DNA of 64,000 bases from contig OX411544.1 of the NCBI GenBank assembly GCA_948146395.1, positions 34,554,457 to 34,618,456 on the forward strand, read 5' to 3'. Made by a program: the position numbers and the translations under genes. Below are positions 1 to 10,184 of this stretch, piece after piece. Origin of the DNA: Fragum whitleyi. Lineage: Eukaryota > Mollusca > Bivalvia > Cardiida > Cardiidae. The notes under the pieces are model-generated. The model was not told where the DNA came from, did no database searches, and saw only the letters and a list, made by a program, of their open reading frames with translations. Position 1 is the stretch's first letter. Each line of letters begins with the position of its first letter.

Positions 1-59
1 AGCGGAATGTCACGTGACATTATGATTTATAATGAGCTAAATGAACCTATGTTTAATAT

Positions 60-345
60 ATGTATCCTATATCGTATGATTATACTTAAAATCATCAGCG
101 CATTAAGACAACAAATGATAACAATGGCTTTTAGTGATGACTTAAATTCTCTACCAAATAAATTATTTTGACTTAAAGATGATATGAGTAAATAATTGAT
201 TTATTAATTAAGAAGTATATTTAATATTGAACTACTTTGTGCGAAAGCTTACAAATTAGCTGCGTCTTCGAAATTATTTGCATTGGAGAATTAAACCGAT
301 CCAATCAGAATGCACGAACTTGATGGACACATCTTGAATTAAAGT
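60..345. repeat. partial copy of a hairpin repeat family (family P)
   Basis: The right part, about 240-345 (gcgaaagcttacaaattag onward, then aaaccgatccaatcagaatg), resembles the right parts of the segments at 21313-21612 and 23400-23712. The left part is too diverged to align by eye. No coding potential is seen. The first 60 bases of the window show nothing recognisable. Confidence 0.35.
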
Positions 346-485
346 ACTGAATGGATTTGTCTTTAAGTGATGCATAGTACTTTCGTTTTCATGTCGTTAC
401 CGTAGCTTAACCCCCACATGAGCAAATACTGCAGAAGACGGTTAGTTGAACAATTACGGGGTGTAGTGCGAAGAGAGGATACATG

Positions 486-685
486 ACGGAACTACTGCTG
501 AGATCCGCCATGGTTTATCGTGCTCGATGTAAAGCACCGTCACGATGGGACCTCAGATTAATGTTTCATCCGAAAGACAATTTGTTTGCTAGTGTGCAAG
601 ACTGGGAACCGTAACCTTTATTATCAACCTTCAATAGTTTTGAAGTCAGATGCTCTACCGGCTGAGTTAATCGGGCTGACTGATG
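486..685 (-). mobile_element. tRNA-derived SINE, family A
   Basis: Read on the minus strand, the element starts with a tRNA-like head containing GCTCAG-like A-box and degenerate B-box sequence (near 640-685). A body follows with CTTTCGGATGA, then GAGGTCCCATCGTGACGGTG, a GCTTTACATCGAGCACG block and an end at ATGGCGGATCTCAGC. Other pieces lie at 12184-12290 (3' body) and 14622-14736 (head), which together define the full element. It is non-coding and would depend on LINE machinery. Confidence 0.7.
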
Positions 686-689
686 AATT

Positions 690-1400
690 GTGTTGAAAGT
701 TCATCAAATTATATTCGCAGTCCGCTAACAAATGTAAAAAAAAAAAAAAAAAAAAAAATGAAATGCATGCAGTTATTATCCAAGAATAATTTTCACAAAT
801 AAAAATTTGCGATAACCGAATTATTTTCCTTCTAGTCAATAAATTGATTTGATTTGTATAAACCAGATTATTGAGAGTCAATTAATATATGAGCCTGTGC
901 GTGACATTTCCAACAATTTGAAATGTGTGCAAAGTGCAACCATTGGGTAGCGTAGACAGACACATACAGTAAATATAAAGTTACTCGATGGTCTACAGAT
1001 ACTTCGAGTCATTATCTATGTACTTAACGCATAGTGAAGACTCTGGTCAGACTGTGCAGACGCACAGGCTGGTCAGAGTCTTTGCTTTGTGCATGTTTGA
1101 AATTGTTGGAATTCTCACGCACAGGCTTATATAATTCTGCTGCTTTTAGAATGCCATCGAAGCTGATGAATTGAAAAACAAAACACCCTGGTTCTAATGT
1201 AAGAGAGGGCTTTACTGCAAAGGCCTGAACAGACGAAAAAATGTTGTCAAAAGTATATATGAAGGGAATAAAATATATAGAAGACAACTCTCACATATAA
1301 CATAGAACCAATTCAAAAGCAAATGAATACAGAAAAAATGCAGCATTATAAATGTTACTTACGAAATTTGCCATTATCAATGCTATATTTAGGAATACTT
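690..1400. other. no gene seen; poly-A run and small hairpin
   Basis: The stretch holds an A run of about 23 bases near 737-759. At about 1035-1080 there is an imperfect inverted repeat in which a GACTCTGGTCAGACTGTGCAG arm is answered by CACAGGCTGGTCAGAGTC. The ORFs here are short and show no family resemblance. Confidence 0.4.
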
Positions 1401-1439
1401 AATTTTGATGGTCCTGTAAATTATTAGATTTTTCCTAAA

Positions 1440-1925
1440 GTAAAATATGAGACAAATTGAACCGTCAAAAGAGAGACAAATAGAGGATAATCGTTTGTTT
1501 AAGTGTAAGATCGATTTATATTTCATTGAGTAAACAATAAAAGCTATATTTTCACGAGTGGCAGAGCCAGGAGTGAAAATATAGCTTTTGTTTTTCACGA
1601 AATGAAATATTAATCGATCTTACTCGAAAAACAAACGATTATTCTATTTCTTTAATGCAAAAATGAGACAAATGTGAAATTTCTAGGCCATATTTCCGTA
1701 AAGCGCGTCATTTTGCGCGTGATTGCTATGCAACGTTCATTGTGACGTCACTTATTTCGCCCCGCATAGATGACGTCAGATAGGATGAAATGCACAAAAG
1801 CAGGGTATAAGTTTTTGATAATTTCACTGCTTTTGCGGTGAGTTTATCAAGTGAAAATCTACCGTTATTTCTCGATAAACCACCGAAAAGCATTAAAGAA
1901 AAGTAGCTCATTTCATGATAACATC
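1440..1925 (-). repeat. hairpin-bearing repeat family E, copy 1 (paired CRE palindromes)
   Basis: This segment is matched, in opposite orientation, by 55690-56140. Both contain a long hairpin whose arms carry AAAGCTATATTTTCAC and whose loop has GGCAGAGCC (here 1485-1640). Both also carry a shorter hairpin with GATAATTTCACTGC arms, two perfect TGACGTCA palindromes (here 1743-1750 and 1771-1778) and an X-box-like GTTGC-AT-AGCAA block. A third, interrupted copy lies at 23330-23790. The apparent 60-residue ORFs shared by copies 1 and 2 reflect sequence similarity, not a known protein. Confidence 0.7.
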
Positions 1926-2366
1926 ACTACTAAAAATGCATAATTGCACAGTACTATGAGGTGTTTCTGATACATTCTATCTCAAGCCAGGATTTTGTTT
2001 GCGTGTACGTACATTACATGTCAGTTATTTTGATATCATTTGACAAAATTATTTAAGAAAGTCAAGGTCAATTTTACGATAAAAGCTAATTACACTGAAT
2101 TGGAAAATTGTAAAGATGATAGGTATTTAGACAGTTCAACTTGTCTAAATTGGCGTCGAGGCTAATTATTGAAAGCTTCAATGAGCCTTAGGTAAATCCC
2201 ATATGTCAACACTTCACACGAAGTCTTATGTTATAAAACCGTCTATCATTCTAGATCAAATCGATATTTACGACCAATATGCTAAAAATCTGGTCATAAT
2301 CGAGGTCTTTCAGGATTTTGAATTTGAGAACCAGTCTCTTAGCAGAGTCTGGCCGTGTTACGCCAA

Positions 2367-2414
2367 TTCTGATCTTGACTTTTATGTCGGCCGACATAAA
2401 AGTCAAGATCAGAA
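2367..2414. repeat. perfect 48-bp palindrome
   Basis: Each 24-base arm runs from TTCTGATCTTGACTTT to the GTCGG|CCGAC centre, and the two arms are exact reverse complements. The palindrome explains why overlapping ORFs on both strands share the same peptide. It is probably a young fold-back or cruciform-forming sequence. Confidence 0.9.
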
Positions 2415-2493
2415 CTTAAGCCGACTGGAAATTTATAATTCTCTAAAGTTCTGGTAGAATATGAATTCGAGATCAGAGCTTTACCTTGAAGTC

Positions 2494-2750
2494 TATCACT
2501 AAGCCAACCAAATACCGATCTTACAGCCTGGAAATATTCGAAGACTCTCGGCCATTCTGAATTTGCTGTAAATTCCATCACTGAGTCAATCAAATATTGG
2601 TGGTACAGTTTGGTAATATTCGAAGGCTCTCAGTCTGTCTTATTTTGCTTTAACGTCACTAAGCCAACCAAATAAAAATCTAACCGTCTTGTAATATTTG
2701 AAGTCTTTTTGCCATTCCGAATTTGCTTTTAAACTCCGTCACTAAGCTAA
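2494..2750. repeat. three-unit diverged tandem repeat (about 80-90 bp unit)
   Basis: Three head-to-tail units each contain the order TCACT(A/G)AG-CAA-CAAAT, then GGTAATATTCGAAG, then GCCATTC-GAATTTGCT. Units begin near 2495, 2578 and 2655, with clear divergence between them. No ORF runs through all three units. Confidence 0.65.
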
Positions 2751-2759
2751 CTTTATTTT

Positions 2760-3355
2760 TTTAATGGTGCTTTAAGGTCCGCCGACAGCCGAGGTCATTT
2801 TGGGCGCTAGCATAATAAACATGAGAAAAACAATTATGTAAAAATTCTTTACAAAGTCAATTAAAAAACGAATGCATTAAAAGATTGTTCAATAGAACCA
2901 AGAATCACATCCCTTAATGCAAAATGATCTCATACTTGAACTATATACACAATCAACACGAGCTCTGCTGTTAAATAAGTTGCACAGTTTGATGCATGTA
3001 ATAAATGATATTAATGACTTAAATATCCAACGTGAGCATGAAGGTACATCGGCTCTCACCTGATCATGAGTCCCCTCCTCTGAAAATTCTAATTATTTTG
3101 GGTAAGGACCAACTTTAATTACTTTAAAATTCCGTTACCTAGCTCACTGAATATACGTTTTGTTGTTGGATTCACCCTTACGCAAATTCTTTTTATTGTG
3201 CATCGAAATCTGTATTGACCTCATTTTACCTGTCTGATAACATAAAATGAAATCAGACAGGCTATTTTTAGAAACAATTGGCATACACTTTCACCTGAAT
3301 TTCTTTGATTTTTAAGGTTTTTTTACAATTAAGCGCTGAAAATGATTGATTGATA
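2760..3355. other. no gene seen
   Basis: AT-rich sequence without a convincing ORF. The only local structure is a short inverted repeat near 3228-3262 (CCTGTCTGATAACATAAA answered by ATCAGACAGG). Confidence 0.35.
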
Positions 3356-3358
3356 AAT

Positions 3359-3515
3359 AGAATAACATGCAAGTGTCTTATAAAATCAAGGTTATCTGGT
3401 CTCGGCTGCAAGAAATTATCCTGACGAGGCTAAGCCTCGTCGTGATAATTTCTCCCAACCTCGGCCAAATAAAAATTGATATATTAAGACACTTACATGT
3501 TATTCTCTATTCCCA
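3359..3515. repeat. long fold-back palindrome, family H
   Basis: An imperfect palindrome of about 157 bp centred near 3436. The outer arms are AGAATAACATGCAAGTGTCT and AGACACTTACATGTTATTCT; the inner arms are AGAAATTATC and GATAATTTCT, and the centre is GACGAGGCT|AAGCCTCGTC. Related palindromes lie at 7315-7444 and 10060-10180. Confidence 0.8.
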
Positions 3516-3721
3516 AAGATATGACTGTTTAGTCAGAACTCTACATTTTTGTTTATCTTATAACTATAAAAAATATTCGTGTGATAACATCCGATATGAT
3601 ATTTTTAATGATTTCACATGGATATTTTTATAACATAACATCCTTTGATTATTTTTAGAAACTTGCATTTTTGTTAGAAACCTCGGCGAAAACAAGGCAA
3701 ATAGGGGTTATAAAATAAATA

Positions 3722-3840
3722 TAATACGTACTTAATGTATTGTATGGAAAAAAATATCTCGACAGAGCCTCGACTATCATCAATTCTCCCAACCTCGTAA
3801 GATATTTTTTATACACAACACTAAGTACGTATTATAAATA
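3722..3840. repeat. fold-back palindrome, family H variant
   Basis: The outer arms pair ATAATACGTACTTAATGTAT with ACTAAGTACGTATTAT, followed by paired AAAAAATATC/GATATTTTTT segments. The centre reads CTCGACAGAGCCTCGA and then CAATTCTCCCAACCTCGT. The same centre and arms recur at 52310-52450, so the two are copies of one family. Confidence 0.75.
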
Positions 3841-4380
3841 TCTTTATGTCTTTCTTTCACTTCATCTCTCATACCAATCGCTACCCTTTAAGGCTGTCAA
3901 AATTTACTTAGATTATTGTATTTTTATGATCTCGAGCTTCCAAAGGAATTTGTTGTTGGTGATGGCGTTTTTGAATACTGAATTGGCTAGATACATGTTA
4001 CAGCATGCATCTATGTAAAAACTTTGTTACTTTTGGCTAAAATGTATGTACGAGTTCGATCTGCTACACGTTTCTCTTTTTACGTGCATTTATTTGCTTC
4101 TAAGACAAATTGCAATTATTATCGTTTGCAAATGTAAACTAAATGCGCTCCCACTTACTACAATTTATTTTATATGCCAAAAAAGGAAGATTCATTTGTG
4201 AATAAAATTACAGTGTACCGAAACACCTAAAGTTATTTCATGATTATAAAAAATGTAGATCATTAAAATTTGATTAAATCGTCGTAAATGTACGAGGACA
4301 GTTGGTACATAAAACATGATTATTACAATGGAGTGTTGTATTCATAAGCATGGTTTCATTTCTCATATTAAAAATATGAA

Positions 4381-4685
4381 TTTGTTTGTTTGAATGGAGT
4401 TTAAGCGCCTTTTTTAGTGATTTTAAGGCTGTGGCACCTTACCATGGATTCCTGGTATTTTCTCACAAAATCTACCTATTATCATTTCTTAGTTTCCTGC
4501 TGCTCTCCAACTTAGTTGTACATTTACCAACCAATTATTTGAAGTTAAAAGTCGGTAAGGATATATGCCGCCGCCGGGGATAGAACCCATGACACCGCAA
4601 TAATGAAGTCTCATATTTTTCATAGCACAGTATATATCATAGTCTCATAGTCTGTTATGCTACCAATTGTGCTATGACGGCGGCC
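4381..4685 (-). mobile_element. tRNA-derived SINE, family B
   Basis: On the minus strand a tRNA-like head (starting near 4685) has a GCGGCATAT-proximal B-box region reading GGTTCTATCCCCGGCGGCGG. The body ends in CTCCATTCAAACAAACAAA, the A-rich tail. The same order of blocks recurs at 9486-9712, 15299-15547, 18158-18477, 18976-19246 and 44904-45170. This copy is diverged in the middle. Confidence 0.75.
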
Positions 4686-4879
4686 CGGAGGAACTATGTT
4701 TAAACGGGCCTCGGACTTGAAAATGTCGATTCGTAATACAATATCTTTATTGAAGATTGAGTAAATGGATTTATTAATTTTAAATGAAATGGGGCACCGT
4801 TTTAATATCCCCAGATTTAATTGTTGTCATTAAGCATATCACATAAAAACTGACATAAAGAAATTTAAGACTTTCAGTG

Positions 4880-5290
4880 CTAGTTTTTAAGCATGTTGTA
4901 ACCTTGAATACGGATCGCTTGAACTAGATCATTTATCTGTTTACTGAAGTCTTCAACAATATTTTCCTTCTCTATTTTGTGTTCCTTCTTCAAGTCACAG
5001 ATCTGTTGTTGAAGTCTTTTAAGATGAATATCATTGACTGCATCTTCTTTCTTAAGGAAGGTGATGACATCAATTGTGTCACGCCCAGTCTTCAACATCT
5101 GATTCTGCGGAGCATCATTTTTCAGCATAAGCAGTTTGGCACTTTCTCTGTATTCTTTTTTCTGATTCTCAACTATGTCTAATCTTGCCTCCCATACTTT
5201 TGAGTTGGTAGCTGCTATCTTGATAATAGATTCCTGCTTTTTAGCCTCCTTTTTTGAACCTTTGTAAAATCGACGTTTCTTTGTTAGCAA
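4880..5290 (-). CDS. coiled-coil ORF resembling the N-terminal part of BBOF1/CCDC176 (fragment or retrocopy)
   Basis: The frame holds 136 sense codons on the minus strand and opens with a TTG, not an ATG, so the true start is elsewhere or lost. The protein is highly charged and helical. It has a lysine-rich beginning (YKGSKKEAKKQ), then VWEARLDIVENQKKEYRESA, then DTIDVITFLKKEDAV and HLKRLQQQICDLKKEHKIEK, and stops soon after INDLVQAIRIQGYNMLKN. The order Trp-Glu-Ala-(Lys/Arg)-Leu, Tyr-Arg-Glu and Asp-(Thr/Ile)-Ile-Asp-Val-(hydrophobic)-Lys-Lys matches my recollection of basal body-orientation factor 1, a ciliary coiled-coil protein. The family is several times longer, so this is at most its beginning. 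A weak splice donor (CAAG|GTTACA on the minus strand, near 4911) and a possible acceptor (CTAACAAAG) would allow an internal exon. Absence of introns over the domain would equally fit a truncated retrocopy. Neighbours are all repeats. The family call was made without a search. Confidence 0.5.
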   Translation of the reverse strand: MLTKKRRFYKGSKKEAKKQESIIKIAATNSKVWEARLDIVENQKKEYRESAKLLMLKNDAPQNQMLKTGRDTIDVITFLKKEDAVNDIHLKRLQQQICDLKKEHKIEKENIVEDFSKQINDLVQAIRIQGYNMLKN

Positions 5291-5299
5291 TCAAAAGAC

Positions 5300-5665
5300 T
5301 GGCAAATTAAATCGATAATTTTGAGTCGGAGTTACCACGTGCATAAAGGTATACATTGAAAGGTGATGCAAAGCAATATTTTGGGCGAAGGTTTTTTTTA
5401 CTCTCAGTTCTTAAAATTATACATTGATTCACTCAAGTTCTTTAAAAAAAAATATTTATTACAACACGCGTAGGCATTAAAGTCCTTCTGTTATTTTGTA
5501 AAACCAATTCTTATTCGAGGTAAAGTAGCACTGAAACCATTAAATGTTTTTGCAAAGGCAGTAAACTTAAACCTATCCGCAGGCGATTATTCAATGATAC
5601 AGTTCCTGCCATTAGTTTTATAATACCAACACGACGGAAAGTCGAAAAGTGAAACAATCGCCTTT
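5300..5665. other. no gene seen
   Basis: AT-rich spacer without recognisable repeat units or convincing ORFs. It lies between the coiled-coil ORF and a GC-rich fold-back element. Confidence 0.3.
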
Positions 5666-5672
5666 GGAAACA

Positions 5673-5808
5673 GCCCTGCGTTTGGAATCACAAAACGGTG
5701 CAAACAGTTTTCCAACCCGTATACCCCGCTTGGCACGTGCACTTGCGTGCAATAGCGGGGTATAATTGGCAAACTGCTCCCGCCCATTTGTCATCCTGAA
5801 CGCAGGGC
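5673..5808. repeat. GC-rich fold-back element, family G
   Basis: A palindromic element with ends reading CCCTGCGTT and AACGCAGGG. Inside these come paired AAACGGTGCAAAC blocks, then TATACCCCGCTTGGCACGTG facing GCGTGCAATAGCGGGGTATA. Related full or partial copies are at 10691-10760, 11591-11779, 11890-11990, 13229-13295, 13545-13585, 17999-18130 and 26163-26200. Confidence 0.8.
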
Positions 5809-5979
5809 AGTGTTCAGTTGTTTTGTTTGCGATCAGCCCCAAGTTGTATAAAAGATTACCATTGGATAAATATAGAGCGGAAGCTATTTTCAACCAAACA
5901 TGTTTGTTGTTTCAATTGTTCAAAAAGTAAACAATAATTCTGATTGGCTTAAGATAAAGTTCTGGTTAAAATTTAAGCA

Positions 5980-6420
5980 CAGTTAAAAACATCGTGAAAT
6001 TGACTAGATGAATGATTCTGGAATCATTTTGCAATTTAAATTGAATGATTGTGTGGTGCGCGTTTTGAGTAAAATTTAATAGAGGTAATCAAACATTACT
6101 AATGTTGTTCAAAATGAACAAAATTAGCAATATTTATTTCCTCCATTTAAGAAAAATCCACAAACAGTTTCTATGAAAAACTTTTTATGTCTTGACGAAC
6201 CTATAAATAAGCTTACAAAATTCAATTAAGTCAGTAAAATCGTGGATTTTAAATACCGTTTTAATTATTAATGTAGTTGTTGATCTAACAATTTTTAGGG
6301 AGTTTGGAACGTTTTTGAGCGGTTTGAGTGAGTATATTGAGTGAATAAATGGAGCGCCGAGTGAGCGATTTAGAACGGTTTTGATCGGAATGAGAATCAT
6401 TTTCACGATGGTATCAACTG
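5980..6420 (+). mobile_element. MITE family M, copy 1
   Basis: Starts CAGTTAAAAACATCGTGAAA and ends CACGATGGTATCAACTG, followed by TA. It has the family's central hairpin (TTTTGTTCAAAATGAACAAA) and the right-arm block GAGTGAGCGATTTAGAA. No coding capacity. See 47166-47602 for the best-preserved description. Confidence 0.85.
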
Positions 6421-6424
6421 TAAT

Positions 6425-7310
6425 TGTTTTCTTGTATACAACGTGCCTTACTGATCTTGATACAATCAATCCACTGGGCAAGACGGTGCCCTTTACTATG
6501 ACAGCCCGCAAAAATGGCGTTCAACAACCTGTTGATGATCTGTCGCAATAATTGTTTATTTTACATAGTGATCGGTCATTTTTGACAACGTTACATTAAT
6601 GTATCAACTTGATATATTTACTTGGCCTATGCTTGTATATATGACAATATTTGCGGAAACTTTAAGAATGGTGTAAGATTTGTTTACAGAATTAGTTTGA
6701 ATGGTCACATTCGTCTGGTGTCTTTTACAAATACTTACCAGACGAGGGAATCTATAAAAAATTGACTCGTCCAATTTCAAAGGGCTTACAGACGATAAAT
6801 GTACATGTATTTAGTAAAATTAAAATAAAACATTTCTTTGTCTTTTTGGAAATAAATCATTATAGACTTTGAAAAAAATGTAGCCATCAATACCAGCCAT
6901 TGAAGTATTCATTTCTCCAAGTAAAAAACATAATAGGCAATTACTTGTACTTGCCATTTTCTTCATTTTCTACAATGTTTCCGTGTGGAGTCTATTGTCT
7001 CGTGGTAGGGCGTCGGCCTCTTTACCAAAGGGTCCCGAGTTGGATAACCGGGATCAGCTATTAATCTTTATTCTTTCATTGGCTCACACATTCGGCGCGA
7101 GTACTGGTGAATTTTCCAGGAAGCAGAACCGATAGGGGTTAATCTACGTTGAAAGAACTTGTATCCTAAACGATGTAATATAATAAGGTGAAAACCAAAC
7201 CACAATGTTTTCGGACGAATTTTTGTTCGGAATAAAAACGTTTCGCAATATATCTGCATACTCAGTAGTGTGTAAAGTTATACTCAGCATGGCAACTTGC
7301 TCTCCGGACA
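6425..7310. other. no gene seen; degenerate tRNA-like sequence
   Basis: At about 7000-7052 a short tRNA-like stretch reads CTCGTGGTAGGGCGTCGGCC and later GGTCCCGAGTTGGATAACC. The B-box is degenerate, so it is probably a SINE head remnant. The remainder shows short random ORFs only. Confidence 0.4.
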
Positions 7311-7314
7311 TAGA

Positions 7315-7444
7315 CATAACATGTTAGTGTCTTGAAATATCAATGTTATCTGGTCGGGGATAGGAGAATTTATCATGACGAGGCTTGATCATTTTTCTTC
7401 GTCAAGAACAGATAACATTGATATTTTTAGACACATGTTATTAT
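7315..7444. repeat. long fold-back palindrome, family H
   Basis: The arms pair ATAACATGTTAGTGTCTTG and AATATCAATGTTATCTG with CAGATAACATTGATATTTTT and AGACACATGTTAT. The centre carries ATCATGACGAGGCTTGATCA. Same family as 3359-3515. Confidence 0.75.
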
Positions 7445-7449
7445 ATTTA

Positions 7450-8080
7450 TCATGGAATTATTTACATCGCTTTATTATAATTAACCATTAAAAACAAAGA
7501 AATTCATGTGAAAATGTATGTAAATTAAGTCTAAAATTAGACTGTCTGGTATCATTTAATCTTATCAGACAGATAATATCAGGTCAATGCATGCTTCATT
7601 GCATCATAAAAATAAATTCTCTGTGGCTCGTGCAGAGACGTATTCCACGAGGTCTTCTGAACAAGTTTGATGACTGTAATCGAGAATAAGAATTGCCCTC
7701 TGTCTAGAGAACGCAAGAATTTGTTTCCCGGGCGTTGTTATCGATTCAAGTTGTTTCAATGGTTCACACATTCGTTAGGAGTACTGGTTGATTCTCCAGG
7801 TAGCAAAATCGAACATGATGAAAGGAAATTATTAGAGCTTCCATCCTAATCGATGTTAAATAAACAGGGTTAAACTAAGTTTCGATTAAGACCATCGTTA
7901 CATGTCAAGTTCTTTTGAAAAAATGCCTCAAGTCTACGAACAAATGATATTCTTCCAAAATTTTATGCTAGGATGCATGTGCTTAATTAAATAAACGAGA
8001 CTGACAAAATATGCCTAGTTGTTATCGAAACACTGTGGAGCTTTCCTACTCTTTTAAACCTTAACATCATTTCTATTTCC
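7450..8080. other. no gene seen upstream of the isolated exon
   Basis: AT-rich sequence. A fragment at about 7740-7860 echoes 7075-7180: cattggctcacacattcg versus atggttcacacattcg, and gtgaattttccaggaagcag versus gttgattctccaggtagcaa. This is a diverged, inferred repeat pair. Confidence 0.35.
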
Positions 8081-8082
8081 AG

Positions 8083-8187
8083 GTATATTAAAGCCAGAAA
8101 GACACAAAGACGAGCCGGATAGAAAACTAGAGAATTACGGATATGCTAATCCAGCCTTTGATAAAGATCCTGAACTTGGGGATGCAG
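8083..8187 (+). CDS. candidate internal coding exon (phase 1-1), acidic cytoplasmic-type peptide
   Basis: A 105-base open stretch is framed by a pyrimidine-rich acceptor (ATTTCTATTTCCAG) and a donor (GCAG|GTAATT). Read with two bases completing a split codon, it gives ILKPERHKDEPDRKLENYGY followed by ANPAFDKDPELGDA. It enters and leaves in phase 1. The charged composition and the NPAF segment would suit a cytoplasmic tail of a membrane protein, but I do not recognise the family. No partner exon is evident in the flanking repeats. Support is the splice frame plus biased, low-complexity-free coding sequence. One of the other two frames is closed by a stop; I did not examine all of them. Confidence 0.42.
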
Positions 8188-8237
8188 GTAATTACGTTTG
8201 CAATTATAACTCGAATACGCTCTTGTAAATTGTAATT

Positions 8238-8624
8238 ACAGAACGGAATTGAATGAGTGTGTGTAGTGAGTTTTAAATGAAATTAAAGTGAGGTAATCCA
8301 ATATTGCTAATTTTGTTCAAGATGAACAAATTTAGCGATATTAATTACCTCCACTTAATGAAATATACTTACTTTTCTGTTTGTACGTCTTCGTTGACCA
8401 AGCATACACTTTAATGTCCACACCAGGTAATAAAATCGTAGAATAAATAGATCGAATTGAAATTGTTGTTGAAAGTCTTGAACGATTTTTAATGTTTTCT
8501 AATGATTTCGGAGCGTTTTTGATCGATTTGAGTGAGTGTTTGGAATGAATGAATTGAGAGCTGATTGAATGATTCAAAATGAATTTGATCGAAACGAGTG
8601 TCAATTTCATGACGTTTTTAACTG
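8238..8624 (+). mobile_element. MITE family M, copy 2 (left end missing)
   Basis: Begins inside the left arm at GAACGGAATTGAATGAGTG and keeps the central hairpin (TTTTGTTCAAGATGAACAAA). It ends TGTCAATTTCATGACG...AACTG before TA. Immediately downstream of the candidate exon donor, so it would lie in that gene's intron. Confidence 0.75.
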
Positions 8625-8629
8625 TACAA

Positions 8630-9175
8630 GACGTCAAAATTTAACCCCTTCCCCCCATCTTTTGAAATTGACACTTGGTTACCAAGGGTGTAATTTGAAA
8701 AGATACAATTTTTAGGAGAAAATATTGTAGGGATTGCAGAAAGTATTTGTCAAAAGTAATTTCTTCCTTTACTTTACAATTTCAGTACATTCACGATAGG
8801 GTATTATCTATGGAATGTGTTGGAAGGGGTTTTGAATAGTCCTAATTGGATAGGCTGCAGATATCAAATAGAATATATGTTAACCAAAAAAAAAAAAAAG
8901 AAAAAAAAAAAAGAAATGAATCCAAAGGGGGCTGAAGCCCTTTTAGGAAGGAAGAGTGTGTTTTTAAAAAACTATTTCGCCTTTTCCTTCCGTTGACAAT
9001 GTCACTCACTATTGAGCCTTTAAGTAAGTAGCCGATTCCAAAATCTCATGAATCTTTCTTTATAAATAAATTGCTGACTGCGATATGCAATGCTATATAA
9101 CTTTGGTATTTTGAATGCAAGCTAACAAAATCGTTAATTAGCACTCATTTTGGTTAAAAACACATTTCAGATCAC
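8630..9175. other. no gene seen; A-rich tract
   Basis: Contains an A-rich run near 8885-8914 (AAAAAAAAAAAAAG repeated) and otherwise unremarkable AT-rich sequence. Confidence 0.3.
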
Positions 9176-9177
9176 TT

Positions 9178-9434
9178 GTTCATCGCGCCATTCATTCATT
9201 CGAAACATTAAAATCGTTCCAAACGATCATTTTTATAATAAAACACAAAAATCAGAAATGTACAGAGTTATATTTTAGAGGGTGGTCATTAGATATCGAA
9301 AATTTAGTTCAATTTTCGGCAAAATTTTCGTAATTGTATTACCCCCCTATAGCTTCATTCAGAACTCTCTCCACACATTTATTCAATATCACTCCGAAAT
9401 CCTCGATTTGTCAATTTCACGATGTTTCAAACTG
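9178..9434 (-). mobile_element. MITE family M, copy 3 (partial)
   Basis: Reverse-orientation fragment: GCGCCATTCATTCATTCGAAA begins the copy and TTGTCAATTTCACGATGTTT...AACTG ends it before TA. The middle is deleted and the central hairpin is only partly recognisable. Confidence 0.65.
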
Positions 9435-9485
9435 TACAAGTTATTTCTTTAAGTAAATTCTAAATCTCTGATCACTGGATTACTT

Positions 9486-9712
9486 TTGTTTGTTTGAATT
9501 GGGTTACACGCCGTCCATCATCTATATCTCGGCGGCCGGAGCACCTAACAATCGATTCCTTGTATTTCTCACACCAGTGCAACCATTGCATCCTTTTCTA
9601 GCATCCAGCAGCTGTCTCACATAGGTCTACGATTTATCGACCCATTGGTGAGAGACAAATAGTTGGAGAGAATGAGTGCCGCCGTCGGGGATCGAACCCA
9701 GGACCTCTGGAT
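9486..9712 (-). mobile_element. tRNA-derived SINE, family B
   Basis: A good family B copy without the first half of its tRNA head. The tail TTTGTTTGTTTGAATTGGGTT begins at 9486, followed by GGCGGCCGGAGCACCTAACA, and the B-box region GGGGATCGAACCCAGGACC lies near 9687. Confidence 0.8.
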
Positions 9713-9714
9713 TA

Positions 9715-10055
9715 TTTATTAAATTTTTATACGTTTTTTTACTGCATCGCTGTTTAGACACAAACCTACAATTTGTGCAGGTGTATCTCATTGTCTATTT
9801 AAATTTATTTTCTGTCTTTCAACCCACCACCCGCTCGTATTTTTTTCACGTATCATGTGACAATAGAACAAAAGGCAACAGCAATTGGCGCACAACGTCT
9901 TAGTTTCGTCGAGTGATTTGATATACTGTATGCCGCCTTGAGAAAAGGGGAACGTTTTGCGAAGCTGATCAGAATACGCGACAACCGAAGCCAGGTTAAA
10001 AGGTTTCAGGAAAGTTAATCTCTGGGAAAAAATGATTGGATTATAAATAGAATTC
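9715..10055. other. no gene seen
   Basis: Spacer between a SINE and a fold-back palindrome. Overlapping short ORFs on both strands have no recognisable content. Confidence 0.3.
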
Positions 10056-10059
10056 CATG

Positions 10060-10180
10060 TGTATGTTAGCATTTTGAAATATTAATATTAATCGATCTCG
10101 GCTGTGAGGAATTTTCATGACTCGTAAAGGCCTCGTCATGATAAATTTCCCTCGCCTCGATCAGAAAACATTAATAATTT
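10060..10180. repeat. long fold-back palindrome, family H
   Basis: Arms around ATTAATATTAATCGATCTCG pair with CCTCGATCAG...ATTAATAATTTAA. Inner arms GGAATTTTCATGAC/GTCATGATAAATTTCC enclose a TCGTAAAGGCCTC centre. Confidence 0.7.
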
Positions 10181-10184
10181 AACC

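Noticed and set aside
2203..2593. Overlapping ORFs on both strands with a shared peptide
   Set aside because: The shared peptide is produced by the perfect palindrome at 2367-2414; no domain is present.
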